A stretch of DNA of 64,000 nt from Candidatus Acidulidesulfobacter diazotrophicus (GTDB lineage Bacteria > SZUA-79 > Acidulodesulfobacterales > Acidulodesulfobacteraceae). The stretch spans positions 1-64,000 of the forward strand of contig SGBB01000012.1 in the NCBI GenBank assembly GCA_004195025.1, written 5' to 3'. This document shows, in pieces, positions 46,272 through 55,332 of this stretch. The notes beneath the pieces were generated by a model. The model saw nothing but the letters and a program-made list of their open reading frames with translations. It did not search any database and was not told where the DNA came from. Within the stretch, counting starts at the first letter, position 1. Every line of letters begins with the position of its first letter. The translations under genes and the position numbers were made by a program.

Positions 46272-47501
46272 ATGCAAGTTTTATCTATTCATTCATGGCC
46301 TCAAGCTATAGCTCATTTAGACGCCGACGCTTTTTTCGTATCATGCGAACAGGCGGTAAAACCGGAACTTAAAGGCAAATGCGTAGCCGTGGGGAAAGAA
46401 CGCGGAATAATAACCGCTTTAAGCTATGAAGCCAAAGCAAAAGGAGTCAAAAGAGGCATGTTTGTATCCGATGCCGGAAAAATATGCCCAGGCATAATAA
46501 TACTTGATTCTAATTATGAAACTTACAGTCTTTTTTCCGTCCGTATGTTTGAAATATTAAAAAGATTTTCTCCCATAATAGAGGAGTATTCCATAGACGA
46601 AGCATTTATTGATTTAACCGGACTTAGAAGGCTGCATTCAGGTTCTTACGAAGATATTGCCCTGAAAATTCAGCAGACTATAGAAAAAGAACTTTCCATA
46701 AGCGTGTCTGTCGGAATCAGCATAACCAAAGTCTTGGCGAAGATTGCCTCAAAATATAAAAAACCGCGCGGAATAACCGCAATACCGGGTAAAGAGATAC
46801 ATCTATATTTAAAAAACATACCGATAGAAGACGTATGGGGAATAGGACCCAATACCGCTTCGCTTCTTAAAAAATTCAACGTTAAAACCGCTTTGGATTT
46901 TGCCCTTAAAAACGAAAGCTTCGTTAAACAATATCTTTCTAAACCTTATATCCAGATATATAACGAACTTAAGGGTAACCCTTCTATAGATTTCATTAAA
47001 AGAATCTCTTATAAATCGATATCTAAGGCAAAAAGCTTTTATCCGCCGTCTAACGAAGAAAAGTTTATATTTTCCGAACTTCTTAAAAATCTCGAACTTG
47101 CATGCGCCAAAGCAAGAAGATTTAATTTGGCGGCTAAAGAACTTTCAGTTTTTTTAAAAACGCAGGATTTTCAGGTTTCAGGCATAAAAGTTAAACTTTC
47201 TTCTCCGAGTGCCATGCCGCTTATGCTCACGGAAAGCCTCAGGGAAGTTTTTCTTAAGATATATAAACCCGGATATTTATATAGACAAACAGGCGCAGTT
47301 TTATCAGGTTTGACCGAAAAAATTCAGTATTCGCTTTTTGATGATGTTTCTAAAATTGAAAAGATTACCGACGTTTACAATGCCATAGACAACATAAACA
47401 GACGTTTCGGCAGAAATTCGGTGCATCTTGCGGCAAGCTCCGATTCGTATTCATTGTCTGAACAAACGACGAATCTGCCGTTGTTAGATATAAAAGTGTG
47501 A
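46272..47501 (+). CDS. dinB: Y-family DNA polymerase (DinB/UmuC type)
   Basis: The protein has 409 residues. The palm has AHLDADAFFVSCEQ and the metal-binding YSIDEAFIDLTG (DE pair). The helix-hairpin-helix region is IEDVWGIGPNTASLLKKFN, and a little-finger domain follows. It performs error-prone translesion synthesis. It lies 52 bases behind the LexA-like gene, matching the lexA/imuA- or umuDC-like SOS cassettes. Confidence 0.9.
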   Translation: MQVLSIHSWPQAIAHLDADAFFVSCEQAVKPELKGKCVAVGKERGIITALSYEAKAKGVKRGMFVSDAGKICPGIIILDSNYETYSLFSVRMFEILKRFSPIIEEYSIDEAFIDLTGLRRLHSGSYEDIALKIQQTIEKELSISVSVGISITKVLAKIASKYKKPRGITAIPGKEIHLYLKNIPIEDVWGIGPNTASLLKKFNVKTALDFALKNESFVKQYLSKPYIQIYNELKGNPSIDFIKRISYKSISKAKSFYPPSNEEKFIFSELLKNLELACAKARRFNLAAKELSVFLKTQDFQVSGIKVKLSSPSAMPLMLTESLREVFLKIYKPGYLYRQTGAVLSGLTEKIQYSLFDDVSKIEKITDVYNAIDNINRRFGRNSVHLAASSDSYSLSEQTTNLPLLDIKV

Positions 47502-48105
47502 TGAAATATGGCAAAAAAAAGGTTGTATTAACCAAAAAAAAGATTTATAGCTGTTATTTTGCTTGTATATGTATATTCCGTGTCTTTCCCGCAGGAATAG
47601 AACGCAGAGCTGACCAAACCTCTTGTTGAAACAAGGATATAAATGTTTTTTTCCATAAGTTCCGACATGGCTAATTTAACGGCATATGATACGGTTTCCA
47701 TCATCATTATTGTTTTTGAAATGTCATATCTTTGTTCTTTGTTTAACTTTTTGAATTTTCTCGTAGAACGCTATATAATCAATATGACCTTTAAATGCTT
47801 CGCTATCGATAATTTTATATTTAAAGTATAAAAATATATATTGATAATATTAGTATTTTATGATATTTTACAAATAAAAGAGAAAAAGTTATAATGAATC
47901 CGTTGTATAATATATGTATTATATTTAAATATATATATAAATATAATTGTAAGGGCGGGGCGGGAATATTTAGCCCATATTTTTTAAGACATAAAGTTTA
48001 TTAAATTGTTTTTTGATGCAGTATAATTTTTATTATAAGTTATATAGTGCTATAACACAGTGTAAACTAATAAATAATTCAATAATGCAGGAGGAATAAT
48101 TAATA
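47502..48105. other. Intergenic region with decayed fragments and a dispersed repeat
   Basis: No intact gene. A minus-strand open stretch (about 47528-47707, 59 codons) and another to its right look like pieces of one lost gene but cannot be named. At 47943-47975 AATTGTAAGGGCGGGGC and ATATTTAGCCCA recur inverted at 59935-59972. Confidence 0.45.
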
Positions 48106-48882
48106 ATGAGTATAAAAATTAAGCTTATATTGATCGAACTTATTTTAATAGTCGGTTTTGTAATAATCCAGATTTTTACATATACCACAACCTCTGCAAT
48201 ATCAAAAGATATGAAAGAAATGGCTAATTACAATTTACGTTACGGGAAGCTTCAAGATTTAAGAGGGTATATGTATAAAGTTGCGGCGGCGAGCAGGCAA
48301 ATTATAATAATACCTGCTAAAAAATTGCCGTACAAACAGTATGTTAAGGCTACCGACGGAATTGTAAAATTATACCCTGTTTTAGACAAACTTCCGGGCG
48401 GATTAGTCGTAAAAGATTTATTTACTAAATTTATTTCACATACAACGCAGGCAGTTGATTTTGCAAGACAAGGGCATCAACATATAGCAATTCACACGGA
48501 ATTATTAGCTACCGCTCACTACTGGATTTCTATGAGAAGGCATTTGACAAAAATACTTAATACGGAACTGGGTTATATAACTTTAATCCATAAAAAAGTT
48601 AACAACGAAGCTGTCGTATTGAATGAGACTATTTTTGCAATGGTTGTAATATTTGTCCTAATATTAGTCTTTATTATAACATTTTTAAGCAGAGGGATAA
48701 TTAAACCGATTGAAAAACTAACCGAACATGCTACTCAGGTATCATTGGGGAAATCTACCGATGATTTTATCGTTAAATCCAATGATGAAATCGGTAAACT
48801 TACTATCGCATTTAATAGGTTGCAAAAAAGTTATTTAAAGGCAGTTGAGATGCTTATAAAAGCAAATCAAAACAAACCCTAA
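48106..48882 (+). CDS. Membrane sensor with HAMP domain, no output domain
   Basis: The protein has 258 residues. Membrane helices are at about 6-27 and 182-205, enclosing a helical periplasmic region (30-180) of the four-helix-bundle type. A HAMP domain follows (RGIIKPIEKLTEHATQVSLG, to FNRLQKSYLKAV). The protein ends there, where chemoreceptors and cyclases continue. It may work with a separate partner or be a truncated receptor. It stands alone in an AT-rich region. Confidence 0.7.
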   Translation: MSIKIKLILIELILIVGFVIIQIFTYTTTSAISKDMKEMANYNLRYGKLQDLRGYMYKVAAASRQIIIIPAKKLPYKQYVKATDGIVKLYPVLDKLPGGLVVKDLFTKFISHTTQAVDFARQGHQHIAIHTELLATAHYWISMRRHLTKILNTELGYITLIHKKVNNEAVVLNETIFAMVVIFVLILVFIITFLSRGIIKPIEKLTEHATQVSLGKSTDDFIVKSNDEIGKLTIAFNRLQKSYLKAVEMLIKANQNKP

Positions 48883-48947
48883 ATAATTCCTTTTTTAATT
48901 TTAAAAAATATGTCTTAAAATGCGGGGTGCAGTATACTAATATAAAC

Positions 48948-49291
48948 ATGGATAATAAGAATTATATACTAAATACAGCAAAACAGATAATAGCCGAAGA
49001 GGCAGAAAAAGCAGGTTATAAAACTGAAGCTGTTTATCTTTTCGGTTCCAGAGTAAGATAGGATTATAATGAAGACTGCATGAGGGTTTTTTATGTCGTG
49101 TTTATGTCGTGATAGATAAATCAATGTATTTTACCGCAAAAAAGCATATTCGTGGCAGGATAAGTATAAGACTTGCAGAATCTCACATTTATAGCGATGT
49201 AATAATTCAATCGGCAGATATAGCCAACGAAAGAAAGGATAAATTCAGATATCTGACGTATTACGCTTTAAAAGAAGGATTAGCGGTATGA
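48948..49291 (+). pseudogene. MNT nucleotidyltransferase with TAG and 11-bp duplication
   Basis: The start encodes an N-terminal helix and YLFGSRVR, then a TAG at 49059-49061 and DYNED. An 11-base tandem duplication (TTTATGTCGTG twice, 49090-49111) then shifts the frame. Removing it restores VVIDKSMYF, ISIRLAESHIYSDVIIQS and YYALKEGLAV to the normal end. Two independent lesions mean the toxin-antitoxin partner is inactive. The following HEPN start overlaps its stop. Confidence 0.8.
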
Positions 49292-49374
49292 ACGAAGAAC
49301 TTGTAAGTCGATGGATGATTAAAGCCGAACATGATTTAAAAACGGACAAGGATGAGATTATTATATATGTATGA
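49288..49374 (+). pseudogene. HEPN-domain protein, N-terminal remnant
   Basis: 28 residues (MNEELVSRWMIKAEHDLKTD, then a stop) match the N-terminus of HEPN proteins that pair with MNT nucleotidyltransferases. The rest is missing. It overlaps the previous gene's stop codon (ATGA). Confidence 0.65.
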
Positions 49375-49395
49375 ACCGGTTACCATGGTGTTAAT

Positions 49396-49698
49396 ATGAG
49401 ACTGTCGCATGACGAAGCGGAAATAATCAGGAATTTAACTATTAAATATTTTGGAAAAAATTCTAATATTTATCTATTCGGCTCTAGGGCCGACGATAAA
49501 AAAAGAGGAGGCGATATAGATATTTATATAGAAACCGATAAGCCTTTATGCGAAATTTTTGATTTAAAAATAAGTTTTATGGTGGATTTAAAAAACGAAC
49601 TGGGCGATCAAAAAATAGACGCCGTAATTAAAAGTTTACGTTCCGACAAAAATATACCTATCTACGAAATAGCAAAAAAAACCGGCGTAGCATTATAA
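49396..49698 (+). CDS. mntA: MNT-type nucleotidyltransferase (antitoxin-like)
   Basis: This 100-residue protein is intact, with the core YLFGSRADDKKRGGDIDIYIE supplying the GSR and DxD metal-binding residues. MNT proteins AMPylate and silence the HEPN RNase encoded beside them. The next gene (49722) is the expected partner but is interrupted by an in-frame TAG. Confidence 0.85.
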   Translation: MRLSHDEAEIIRNLTIKYFGKNSNIYLFGSRADDKKRGGDIDIYIETDKPLCEIFDLKISFMVDLKNELGDQKIDAVIKSLRSDKNIPIYEIAKKTGVAL

Positions 49699-49721
49699 TA
49701 TTATAAATAGACGATAAATAG

Positions 49722-50222
49722 ATGAACGAAAAGCACGAACACGAACATAAAAAATTGCAAATATTAAAACTAAAACTTTCATACGTTTTAGAAGAATGCG
49801 ATAAACACATATATAGGATGACTTACGCAACAGGAAAAATACAAAATTTTATGCCTGTAAATGTTGAAAAGTATGACTCCTTAACAGATGAAGAAATAGG
49901 ACATATAGACTAGTTTATATTCAGATTTTCAAAATTGCAGGATTCTATTGGAAAGCGTTTATTTCCTTTAATTTTGATAATTATAGGAGAAGATATAGAT
50001 GATATGTCTTTTTCCGATATTTTAAACAAACTGGAAAAACTTAAAATAATAACTGGTGCCGGCGATTGGAAGAAATTAAGAGAAATCAGAAATGAAATAT
50101 CCCATGAATATTCCTCCGAAACGAACTATTTAGTAGAAGGCATAAATAAATTTTACCTGAACGTTTCTTATATTATTAGCGTTTATTCAGGCATTAAAGA
50201 ATATTTAAAAACACACGTATAA
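49722..50222 (+). pseudogene. HepT-like substrate-binding/HEPN partner with in-frame TAG
   Basis: The open frame runs 63 codons to a TAG at 49911-49913 and then continues in the same frame for another 103 codons. Across the stop it reads EEIGHID-stop-FIFRFSKLQDSIGKRLFP. Related proteins, as I recall them, have DQFxxRFxKLQD here, so the TAG stands where Gln (CAG) is usual. The C-terminal half keeps LREIRNEISHEYS, the RxxxxH RNase-type motif. It is a point-mutated pseudogene or an amber-read gene. Confidence 0.75.
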
Positions 50223-50281
50223 ATATTTATTGCCAACAAAGAGCGAGCAACAATGCAGTTAGAAATGCGCAAAAGGAAAAC

Positions 50282-50392
50282 ATGAAAAAGGGCATCCCTA
50301 ACGTATATCATAAAAACGGCAAACTGTATTACGAGCTTCCTGACGGAGAAATTACGTCAGACACGCCAGATATCTATAAAAATTTTGTCTAA
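50282..50392 (+). CDS. Possible small protein or integrase N-terminal remnant
   Basis: 36 codons starting MKKGIPNVYHKNGKLYYELP. The pattern of short strands (VYHKNGKLYYE) resembles the arm domain of integrases, so it may be a remnant of one. AAAGGAAA precedes it. The call is weak. Confidence 0.3.
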   Translation: MKKGIPNVYHKNGKLYYELPDGEITSDTPDIYKNFV

Positions 50393-50508
50393 TACAATTA
50401 TACTCTAATTGCAATTGTCTGCAAAATGTTTTGCAAAAGAGTGCCGCTATGCGGCAATTGCCCCTTAAAATAAGTGTAAAAAAAGATTGATAATTGATAG
50501 AGTCAAAA

Positions 50509-50524
50509 TGTGATAAAAATCACA
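50509..50524. promoter_or_regulatory. CRP/FNR-family operator
   Basis: TGTGATAAAAATCACA is a perfect TGTGA-N6-TCACA palindrome, the consensus of CRP and related FNR-type regulators such as HcpR. The nearest downstream genes are the CBS and HPP genes at 50694 and 51290. Confidence 0.65.
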
Positions 50525-50693
50525 TACAGGAGTACTTATTCTATTTATAATAATAAATATTATACACTATTACTATAAGTACAATAGATACTATACAATA
50601 GATATTGCGCCGATTTTGTATTTTGCAATAATCAGTAATTCTATTATGTATAAAATAAACGCCAATTTAAAATATGAATAATAAAATAATAAT

Positions 50694-51293
50694 ATGATGA
50701 ACAACAACAATAAAAATATAGACTATTTAAATATATCCGATGAAGATATCAGGATAGCCTTTAAAGAAACAATAAATTATATAGATATTACTGAAGAAGA
50801 TTTTAAACATATCTTTCAGTTGGCGTTTGAACATGCAAAAGAAAGATTATTAAGGGTTACGGTCGGCGATATAATGATTAAAAATGTCGTCTCGGTAAAT
50901 GAAAATTCAGACATTGATGACGCTATTCGCTTATTATCAGATAATAAAATAAGCGGGATGCCTGTTTTAGATGATAATAATGCGGTAAAAGGATTTATTG
51001 CAGGTGCTAATATACTGTCTATGACGGGTATGGTAAAGAATCATACATTTAAAGATATACTAAGGCATCTTCTCGGCGAACCATTTCCGCATGCCAATGT
51101 TAATAATGCAAAAAAGGTTAAAGATATAATGAATTTTCCTGTCATTACTATATCTCCCGATATTGAAATCAAACAAGCTTCACAGTTACTGCTTGAAAAG
51201 AGAATAAAAAAATTGCCCGTTATTGACGCAAACAATAAGCTCATAGGAATAATCTCTGCGGCAGATATAATTAAACATATAGGAGAAAGATGA
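50694..51293 (+). CDS. CBS-domain protein
   Basis: The protein has 199 residues. A helical N-terminus (1-55) precedes two CBS motifs (VGDIMIKNVVSVNENSDIDD and VKDIMNFPVITISPDIEIKQ), which bind adenosyl nucleotides. It overlaps the HPP gene by 4 bases (ATGA), so the two are coupled. The cytoplasmic CBS pair probably regulates that membrane protein. Confidence 0.88.
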   Translation: MMNNNNKNIDYLNISDEDIRIAFKETINYIDITEEDFKHIFQLAFEHAKERLLRVTVGDIMIKNVVSVNENSDIDDAIRLLSDNKISGMPVLDDNNAVKGFIAGANILSMTGMVKNHTFKDILRHLLGEPFPHANVNNAKKVKDIMNFPVITISPDIEIKQASQLLLEKRIKKLPVIDANNKLIGIISAADIIKHIGER

Positions 51294-51835
51294 ATATAAA
51301 AGAGTACCTTGGGAAAATGAAGGGAGGGGCGAAAAGTCCTCCCAGCGTTAAATTTTATGAAATATTATGGGCAGGCTTAGGGTCGGCGATTGGTATATTT
51401 GTATTGGGTTATCTTTCTGCAAAATATTTTAATCCAATCGGTTTAACTCTATTTATAGGTTCTTTTGGAGCATCTGCCGTTCTTGTATATGCGGCTATAA
51501 AAAGTCCTTTGGCTCAGCCGAGAAATCTTATCGGCGGGCATATCATTTCCGCTGTGGTCGGAGTAGCTTCTTATCAGCTTTTCGGTCATTTTATTATTAT
51601 TGCCGCATCTGTTGCAGTTTCTTTTGCTATTATGTCTATGCTTGCTACTAAAACCTTACATCCTCCTGGTGGCGCTACGGCTCTCATAGCTGTAATCGGC
51701 GGTAAGGGCATTTATAAATTAGGATATCTTTATGCCTTAATTCCGGTAGGATTGGGCGCCGCAGTTCTATTAATTATAGCGCTTATAGTAAATAATTTAT
51801 CCGAAAACAGAAAATACCCCGAGTACTGGCTATAA
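51290..51835 (+). CDS. HPP-family integral membrane protein
   Basis: This 181-residue protein has four hydrophobic segments and the family motif LHPPGGATALIAV. HPP proteins are linked to nitrite or other small-solute transport in some bacteria and plastids, and many are fused to CBS domains. Here the CBS part is a separate overlapping gene. Confidence 0.85.
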   Translation: MNIKEYLGKMKGGAKSPPSVKFYEILWAGLGSAIGIFVLGYLSAKYFNPIGLTLFIGSFGASAVLVYAAIKSPLAQPRNLIGGHIISAVVGVASYQLFGHFIIIAASVAVSFAIMSMLATKTLHPPGGATALIAVIGGKGIYKLGYLYALIPVGLGAAVLLIIALIVNNLSENRKYPEYWL

Positions 51836-51929
51836 ATGCCGCCCCAGCCAGCCACGCAATATTCAATCTGCAAATATTTTATTAGCAGGCACGCACAGGT
51901 GTGTTAATGCAAATATGATTTTCCCCGAT

Positions 51930-52051
51930 ATTTTAATTTTAATTTTAATTTTAATTTTAATTTTAATTTTAATTTTAATTTTAATTTTAATTTTAATTTT
52001 AATTTTAATTTTAATTTTAATTTTAATTTTAATTTTAATTTTAATTTTAAT
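51930..52051. repeat. Microsatellite, about 20 copies of TTTTAA
   Basis: ATTTTA repeats without interruption for about 120 bases. Tracts of this length are prone to slippage in replication, so copy number may vary between cells. Confidence 0.95.
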
Positions 52052-52064
52052 ATTGATATTAAAA

Positions 52065-52226
52065 TTATCTCAACTTCACCTCTTTTATTATTATAAAATT
52101 ATAACTTATTGATATTATAGCGTTTTATTTTTTATTTTGTAGTCCCCATAGACATTTTTATTGTCCCCATAAATTAAATATAGTAATGTCAATATGTTGC
52201 TGATAATTATGGTTAAGTTGGATTAT
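52065..52226 (-). repeat. MITE copy (inverted relative to 55333-55489)
   Basis: It shares with 55333-55489, in opposite orientation, the stretch TGTCTATGGGGACTACAAAA and flanks, about 160 bases in all. The terminal repeats (TCAACTTCACC and GGTTAAGTTGGA) are partly decayed. Confidence 0.75.
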
Positions 52227-52454
52227 GGTCTTTATACAAACTTTTTCCAATTTACAGCAATAATTTTAATAAATATATACTGGATATGCTATAATTTAAT
52301 TTAATAGACACTCGGTTAAGATTGTATTAAAATAATTAAATTAATATAAAAACATTACATGCGAGACTAATTTTTTAGCTTCTTAATGTATGTTTTATTC
52401 ATTTTTTTAATTTTATAGCACGGATTATCGCACAGAGTAAAAGAGTATTTTTAT

Positions 52455-53993
52455 ATGGATAATAAGCATAAAAATAAAGCCTTTTTAATTAAACTTATCC
52501 CGAAAGTCATATCTATAGGTTTATTAGTGTTAATTTTATATGTAATTATCGCCGCATCAATTTATATGATTTTGCAGATAGAAAGCGGATTTTATATTAA
52601 AAGATCTACAAATCTTGCGCTTTATACGACCAAACTTTCAACTAACTTAAATAAGCTAATTATGCAGTCTTCATTTATCATAAAATATTCAAGATTAAAT
52701 GATCAAAAAAGGCTTAAAGCAACCTTAGATACGGCTAAATCTTTAATTATTTCCACAAATGCGGACTTTAAAAATGTGAAACACTATATAAAAGATACAC
52801 GAATTGGATCAAAAACCATTTTGCCGTATATAAATAAATCCTATTTTAATTATGTAAATCTTATAAGACCGATAATGCTGAGGCTTATAAAATATCACAA
52901 ATTAATCGCAAAAAAAATATTTTTTATGCCGATAGAACTTGCCCTTTATAAAGAATCGCCTATTTTTTCTCCATTTGCCATAAAAGCTATTGAAAAAACG
53001 ATAAACCGTGAAAAAATATTACGATTTTATTTTGATATAGTTTACTTAATAGGTTCATTGTTAATATTTATCTCCATATTATTTTTTATTATTTATTCAA
53101 ATAAGAAAAACGAAGAGATAAAAAGGCTTTATACCAGATTTAATTTAATTTTTGATAATATATATGATTTAGCTTATGTGACGGAATTTACTTACGATGC
53201 CGTTCCTAAGCATTTTATAGAGGTAAACGATATGGCTTTAAAAACATTAGGCTATTCTAAAGATGAATTTTTAAAATTAAACCATCTTTCTATCATTAAT
53301 GCAAACAAAGAAGATATATTAAAAATGATGCGGCTATTATTTAAAAATGAATCAATGACTTATCCCGCCGAAATTAAAACAAAAGACGGAAGAATAATAC
53401 CTTTTGAAGTTACCAGCCGTATATATAAAATTAAAGGTGAATCTCCAATAGGGGTATGTATTGCAAGAGATGTAACCGAAAGAATTAAAATGGAAGAGGA
53501 ACTTAAAAGATTATCGGTGGAAGATTCTTTAACAGGCGCGTATAACAGGAATAAATATAAAGAAATAATCGGAAAAGAAATTAAAAAAGCAAAGAGATAT
53601 AGATACCCTCTTTCCGCCGTAATGTTTGATATAGATTTTTTTAAAGAAATAAACGATAGATATGGGCATATAACCGGCGATGATGTATTAAAAGATTTAG
53701 CTTCATTAATAATGAAAAATATAAGGGAAGAAGATTATTTTATAAGATGGGGAGGCGAGGAATTTCTAATTATAACCCCTTATACTTCTATTGAAAGTGC
53801 ACGTATGTTAGTCGAGAAATTGAGATCGCAGGTGGAGTCGCATAATTTTGTTGAAAATATAAAGATTACTTCAAGTTTCGGCGTTACAATGCTTCGTAAA
53901 GAAGATAATGAGGTATTTTTTATAAAAAGAGCCGATGACGCCCTGTATAGAGCAAAATCAAACGGAAGAAACAGATGTGTAATTTTGGATTAG
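52455..53993 (+). CDS. Membrane PAS-GGDEF diguanylate cyclase
   Basis: The protein has 512 residues. Membrane helices are at about 13-38 and 195-217, with a periplasmic helical region between. A PAS domain (about 225-345, VNDMALKTLGYSKDEFLKL) is followed by a GGDEF domain with DSLTGAYNRNKY, FDIDFFKEINDRYGH and the active variant RWGGEEF. It should make cyclic-di-GMP in response to a periplasmic or PAS-bound signal. It is transcribed alone. Confidence 0.88.
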   Translation: MDNKHKNKAFLIKLIPKVISIGLLVLILYVIIAASIYMILQIESGFYIKRSTNLALYTTKLSTNLNKLIMQSSFIIKYSRLNDQKRLKATLDTAKSLIISTNADFKNVKHYIKDTRIGSKTILPYINKSYFNYVNLIRPIMLRLIKYHKLIAKKIFFMPIELALYKESPIFSPFAIKAIEKTINREKILRFYFDIVYLIGSLLIFISILFFIIYSNKKNEEIKRLYTRFNLIFDNIYDLAYVTEFTYDAVPKHFIEVNDMALKTLGYSKDEFLKLNHLSIINANKEDILKMMRLLFKNESMTYPAEIKTKDGRIIPFEVTSRIYKIKGESPIGVCIARDVTERIKMEEELKRLSVEDSLTGAYNRNKYKEIIGKEIKKAKRYRYPLSAVMFDIDFFKEINDRYGHITGDDVLKDLASLIMKNIREEDYFIRWGGEEFLIITPYTSIESARMLVEKLRSQVESHNFVENIKITSSFGVTMLRKEDNEVFFIKRADDALYRAKSNGRNRCVILD

Positions 53994-54452
53994 AATATCA
54001 TGTATTGATTATAATAATACATAATTAAAAGTGAATTGATACCATAATAAAAAACAGTAATGGTTTTTTCATCAAGTATCAAGCGATAATTTTTTAAGTA
54101 AAATTAAGGTACATTATATTATGCAATGAACATATACTTATGTATTATACGCACTTGAAAATTACAAAAACTGTGATATTCTTAAAATAAATATAGGGAT
54201 ATAGTTATTATATTATAAATAATATGCAGATATTTAATATTGTAATTTAACTAACATTGCCGAGAAGTCCCTTTCCGTAAGGCAGGAGTAGTTCACTATT
54301 GAGATTGTCGTATGATTAGTAATATTTAGACTGTTTCCCTTTCGCTCGCCGCTACTTGGGGTAGTTCACTATTGTAATTGTCGTATGATTAGTAATGAGT
54401 ATTTGTAATGTATAGCTATAATTAAATTATTATAATAATCGGTATTTGATTA
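53994..54452. other. Intergenic region with CRISPR-like repeats
   Basis: AT-rich and without genes, apart from the two 36-bp repeats and their spacer at 54288-54396, which are much less AT-rich than the surroundings. Confidence 0.55.
54288..54396. CRISPR. CRISPR-like locus: two 36-bp repeats, one 37-bp spacer
   Basis: The repeats at 54288-54323 and 54361-54396 agree at 34 of 36 positions (start GTAGTTCACTATTG, end TCGTATGATTAGTAAT). They are separated by 37 unrelated bases at 54324-54360. Repeat and spacer lengths fit CRISPR. No third repeat, no leader and no cas genes are in the window, so it could be a relic, an orphan mini-array or simply a duplicated intergenic motif. Confidence 0.4.
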
Positions 54453-55112
54453 ATGTTTAAAAATAGAGCAGAAGCCGGAAAATTGCTGGCAAAGAAATTA
54501 TTACAATATAAAAATAATAAAGCCGTTGTCATTGGACTTGCCAGAGGAGGTGTTCCCGTTGCTTTTGAAATTGCATATGAGCTGTGCGCTTTTTTAGATG
54601 TTGCTTTAGTTAAAAAATTAGGAGCTCCCATACAAGAAGAGCTTGCAATAGGAGCGATAGTTGATGGAAAAAATCCTCAAATATTTCTTAATAATGAAAT
54701 TATCGGACATCTTAATATTGCAAAAGATTATATTGATGAAATTATTAAAATTAAGCTTTCAGAAATTAGAAAACGTGAAAAGATTTATAGAAGCGGTAAA
54801 GATAGAATTGATATTACCGGTAAAATTGCAATTGTTGTTGATGACGGTATTGCAACGGGCGCATCTATTAAAGTAGTAATAAAATCTTTAAAATCAGAAA
54901 ATCCAAAGAAAATTATTGTTGCCGTTCCGGTTGCTCCTATTGAAACAATAGCGGAACTAAAAAGAGAAGTCGATGAAGTCATTGTTTTATCGGTTCCTGA
55001 AAATTTTTATGCAGTCGGAGCATTTTATGATGATTTTAGTCAAACATCAGATGAAGAAGTGATTAGCCTTTTAGATAAAGCAAATGATAATTTATGTTTT
55101 ATAAAGCCATAA
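54453..55112 (+). CDS. Phosphoribosyltransferase-fold protein
   Basis: This 219-residue protein begins MFKNRAEAGKLLAKKL and has the PRPP-loop motif AIVVDDGIATGASIK and ARGGVPVAFEIAYEL. The family (often annotated as predicted phosphoribosyltransferase) is of normal length here. The substrate is unknown. Confidence 0.85.
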   Translation: MFKNRAEAGKLLAKKLLQYKNNKAVVIGLARGGVPVAFEIAYELCAFLDVALVKKLGAPIQEELAIGAIVDGKNPQIFLNNEIIGHLNIAKDYIDEIIKIKLSEIRKREKIYRSGKDRIDITGKIAIVVDDGIATGASIKVVIKSLKSENPKKIIVAVPVAPIETIAELKREVDEVIVLSVPENFYAVGAFYDDFSQTSDEEVISLLDKANDNLCFIKP

Positions 55113-55332
55113 ATTTCGTTATTTAAATATCAATTTTTAGATAAAGTGTGCAAGAATTTATATTGCTAAGATAGTAATACCAATTTAACAACGAAACTTC
55201 TTGTAATTATAATTATAACTATAACTATCATTATAACTATGACAGACATTCTATCTTAATTCTATTCTATTCTATTCTATCTATTCTATTTTATCTATTC
55301 TATTACCCCGTTTTAACAACCTAATAAACATC

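Larger units (their letters stand above)
50223..50693. promoter_or_regulatory. Intergenic region upstream of CBS-HPP genes
   Basis: It holds a possible 36-residue gene (50282-50392), a hairpin-like TTGCAAAATG/GTTTTGCAAAAG area and a CRP/FNR-family operator at 50509-50524, about 170 bases before the CBS gene. Confidence 0.5.
51836..52454. other. Intergenic region with microsatellite and MITE copy
   Basis: It holds the six-base microsatellite (51930-52051) and a decayed MITE copy (52065-52226). No gene. The run of ILIL codons in one frame is only the repeat. Confidence 0.6.

Noticed and set aside
920-50222. Genome-wide TAG recoding (for example pyrrolysine)
   Set aside because: TAG ends several intact genes normally (for example 29936-30919 and 56570-58126), and most other interruptions here are TAA or frameshifts in decaying toxin-antitoxin genes.
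51915-52112. Open frame encoding a long Ile-Leu run
   Set aside because: It is only the translation of the TTTTAA microsatellite and has no other coding signs.
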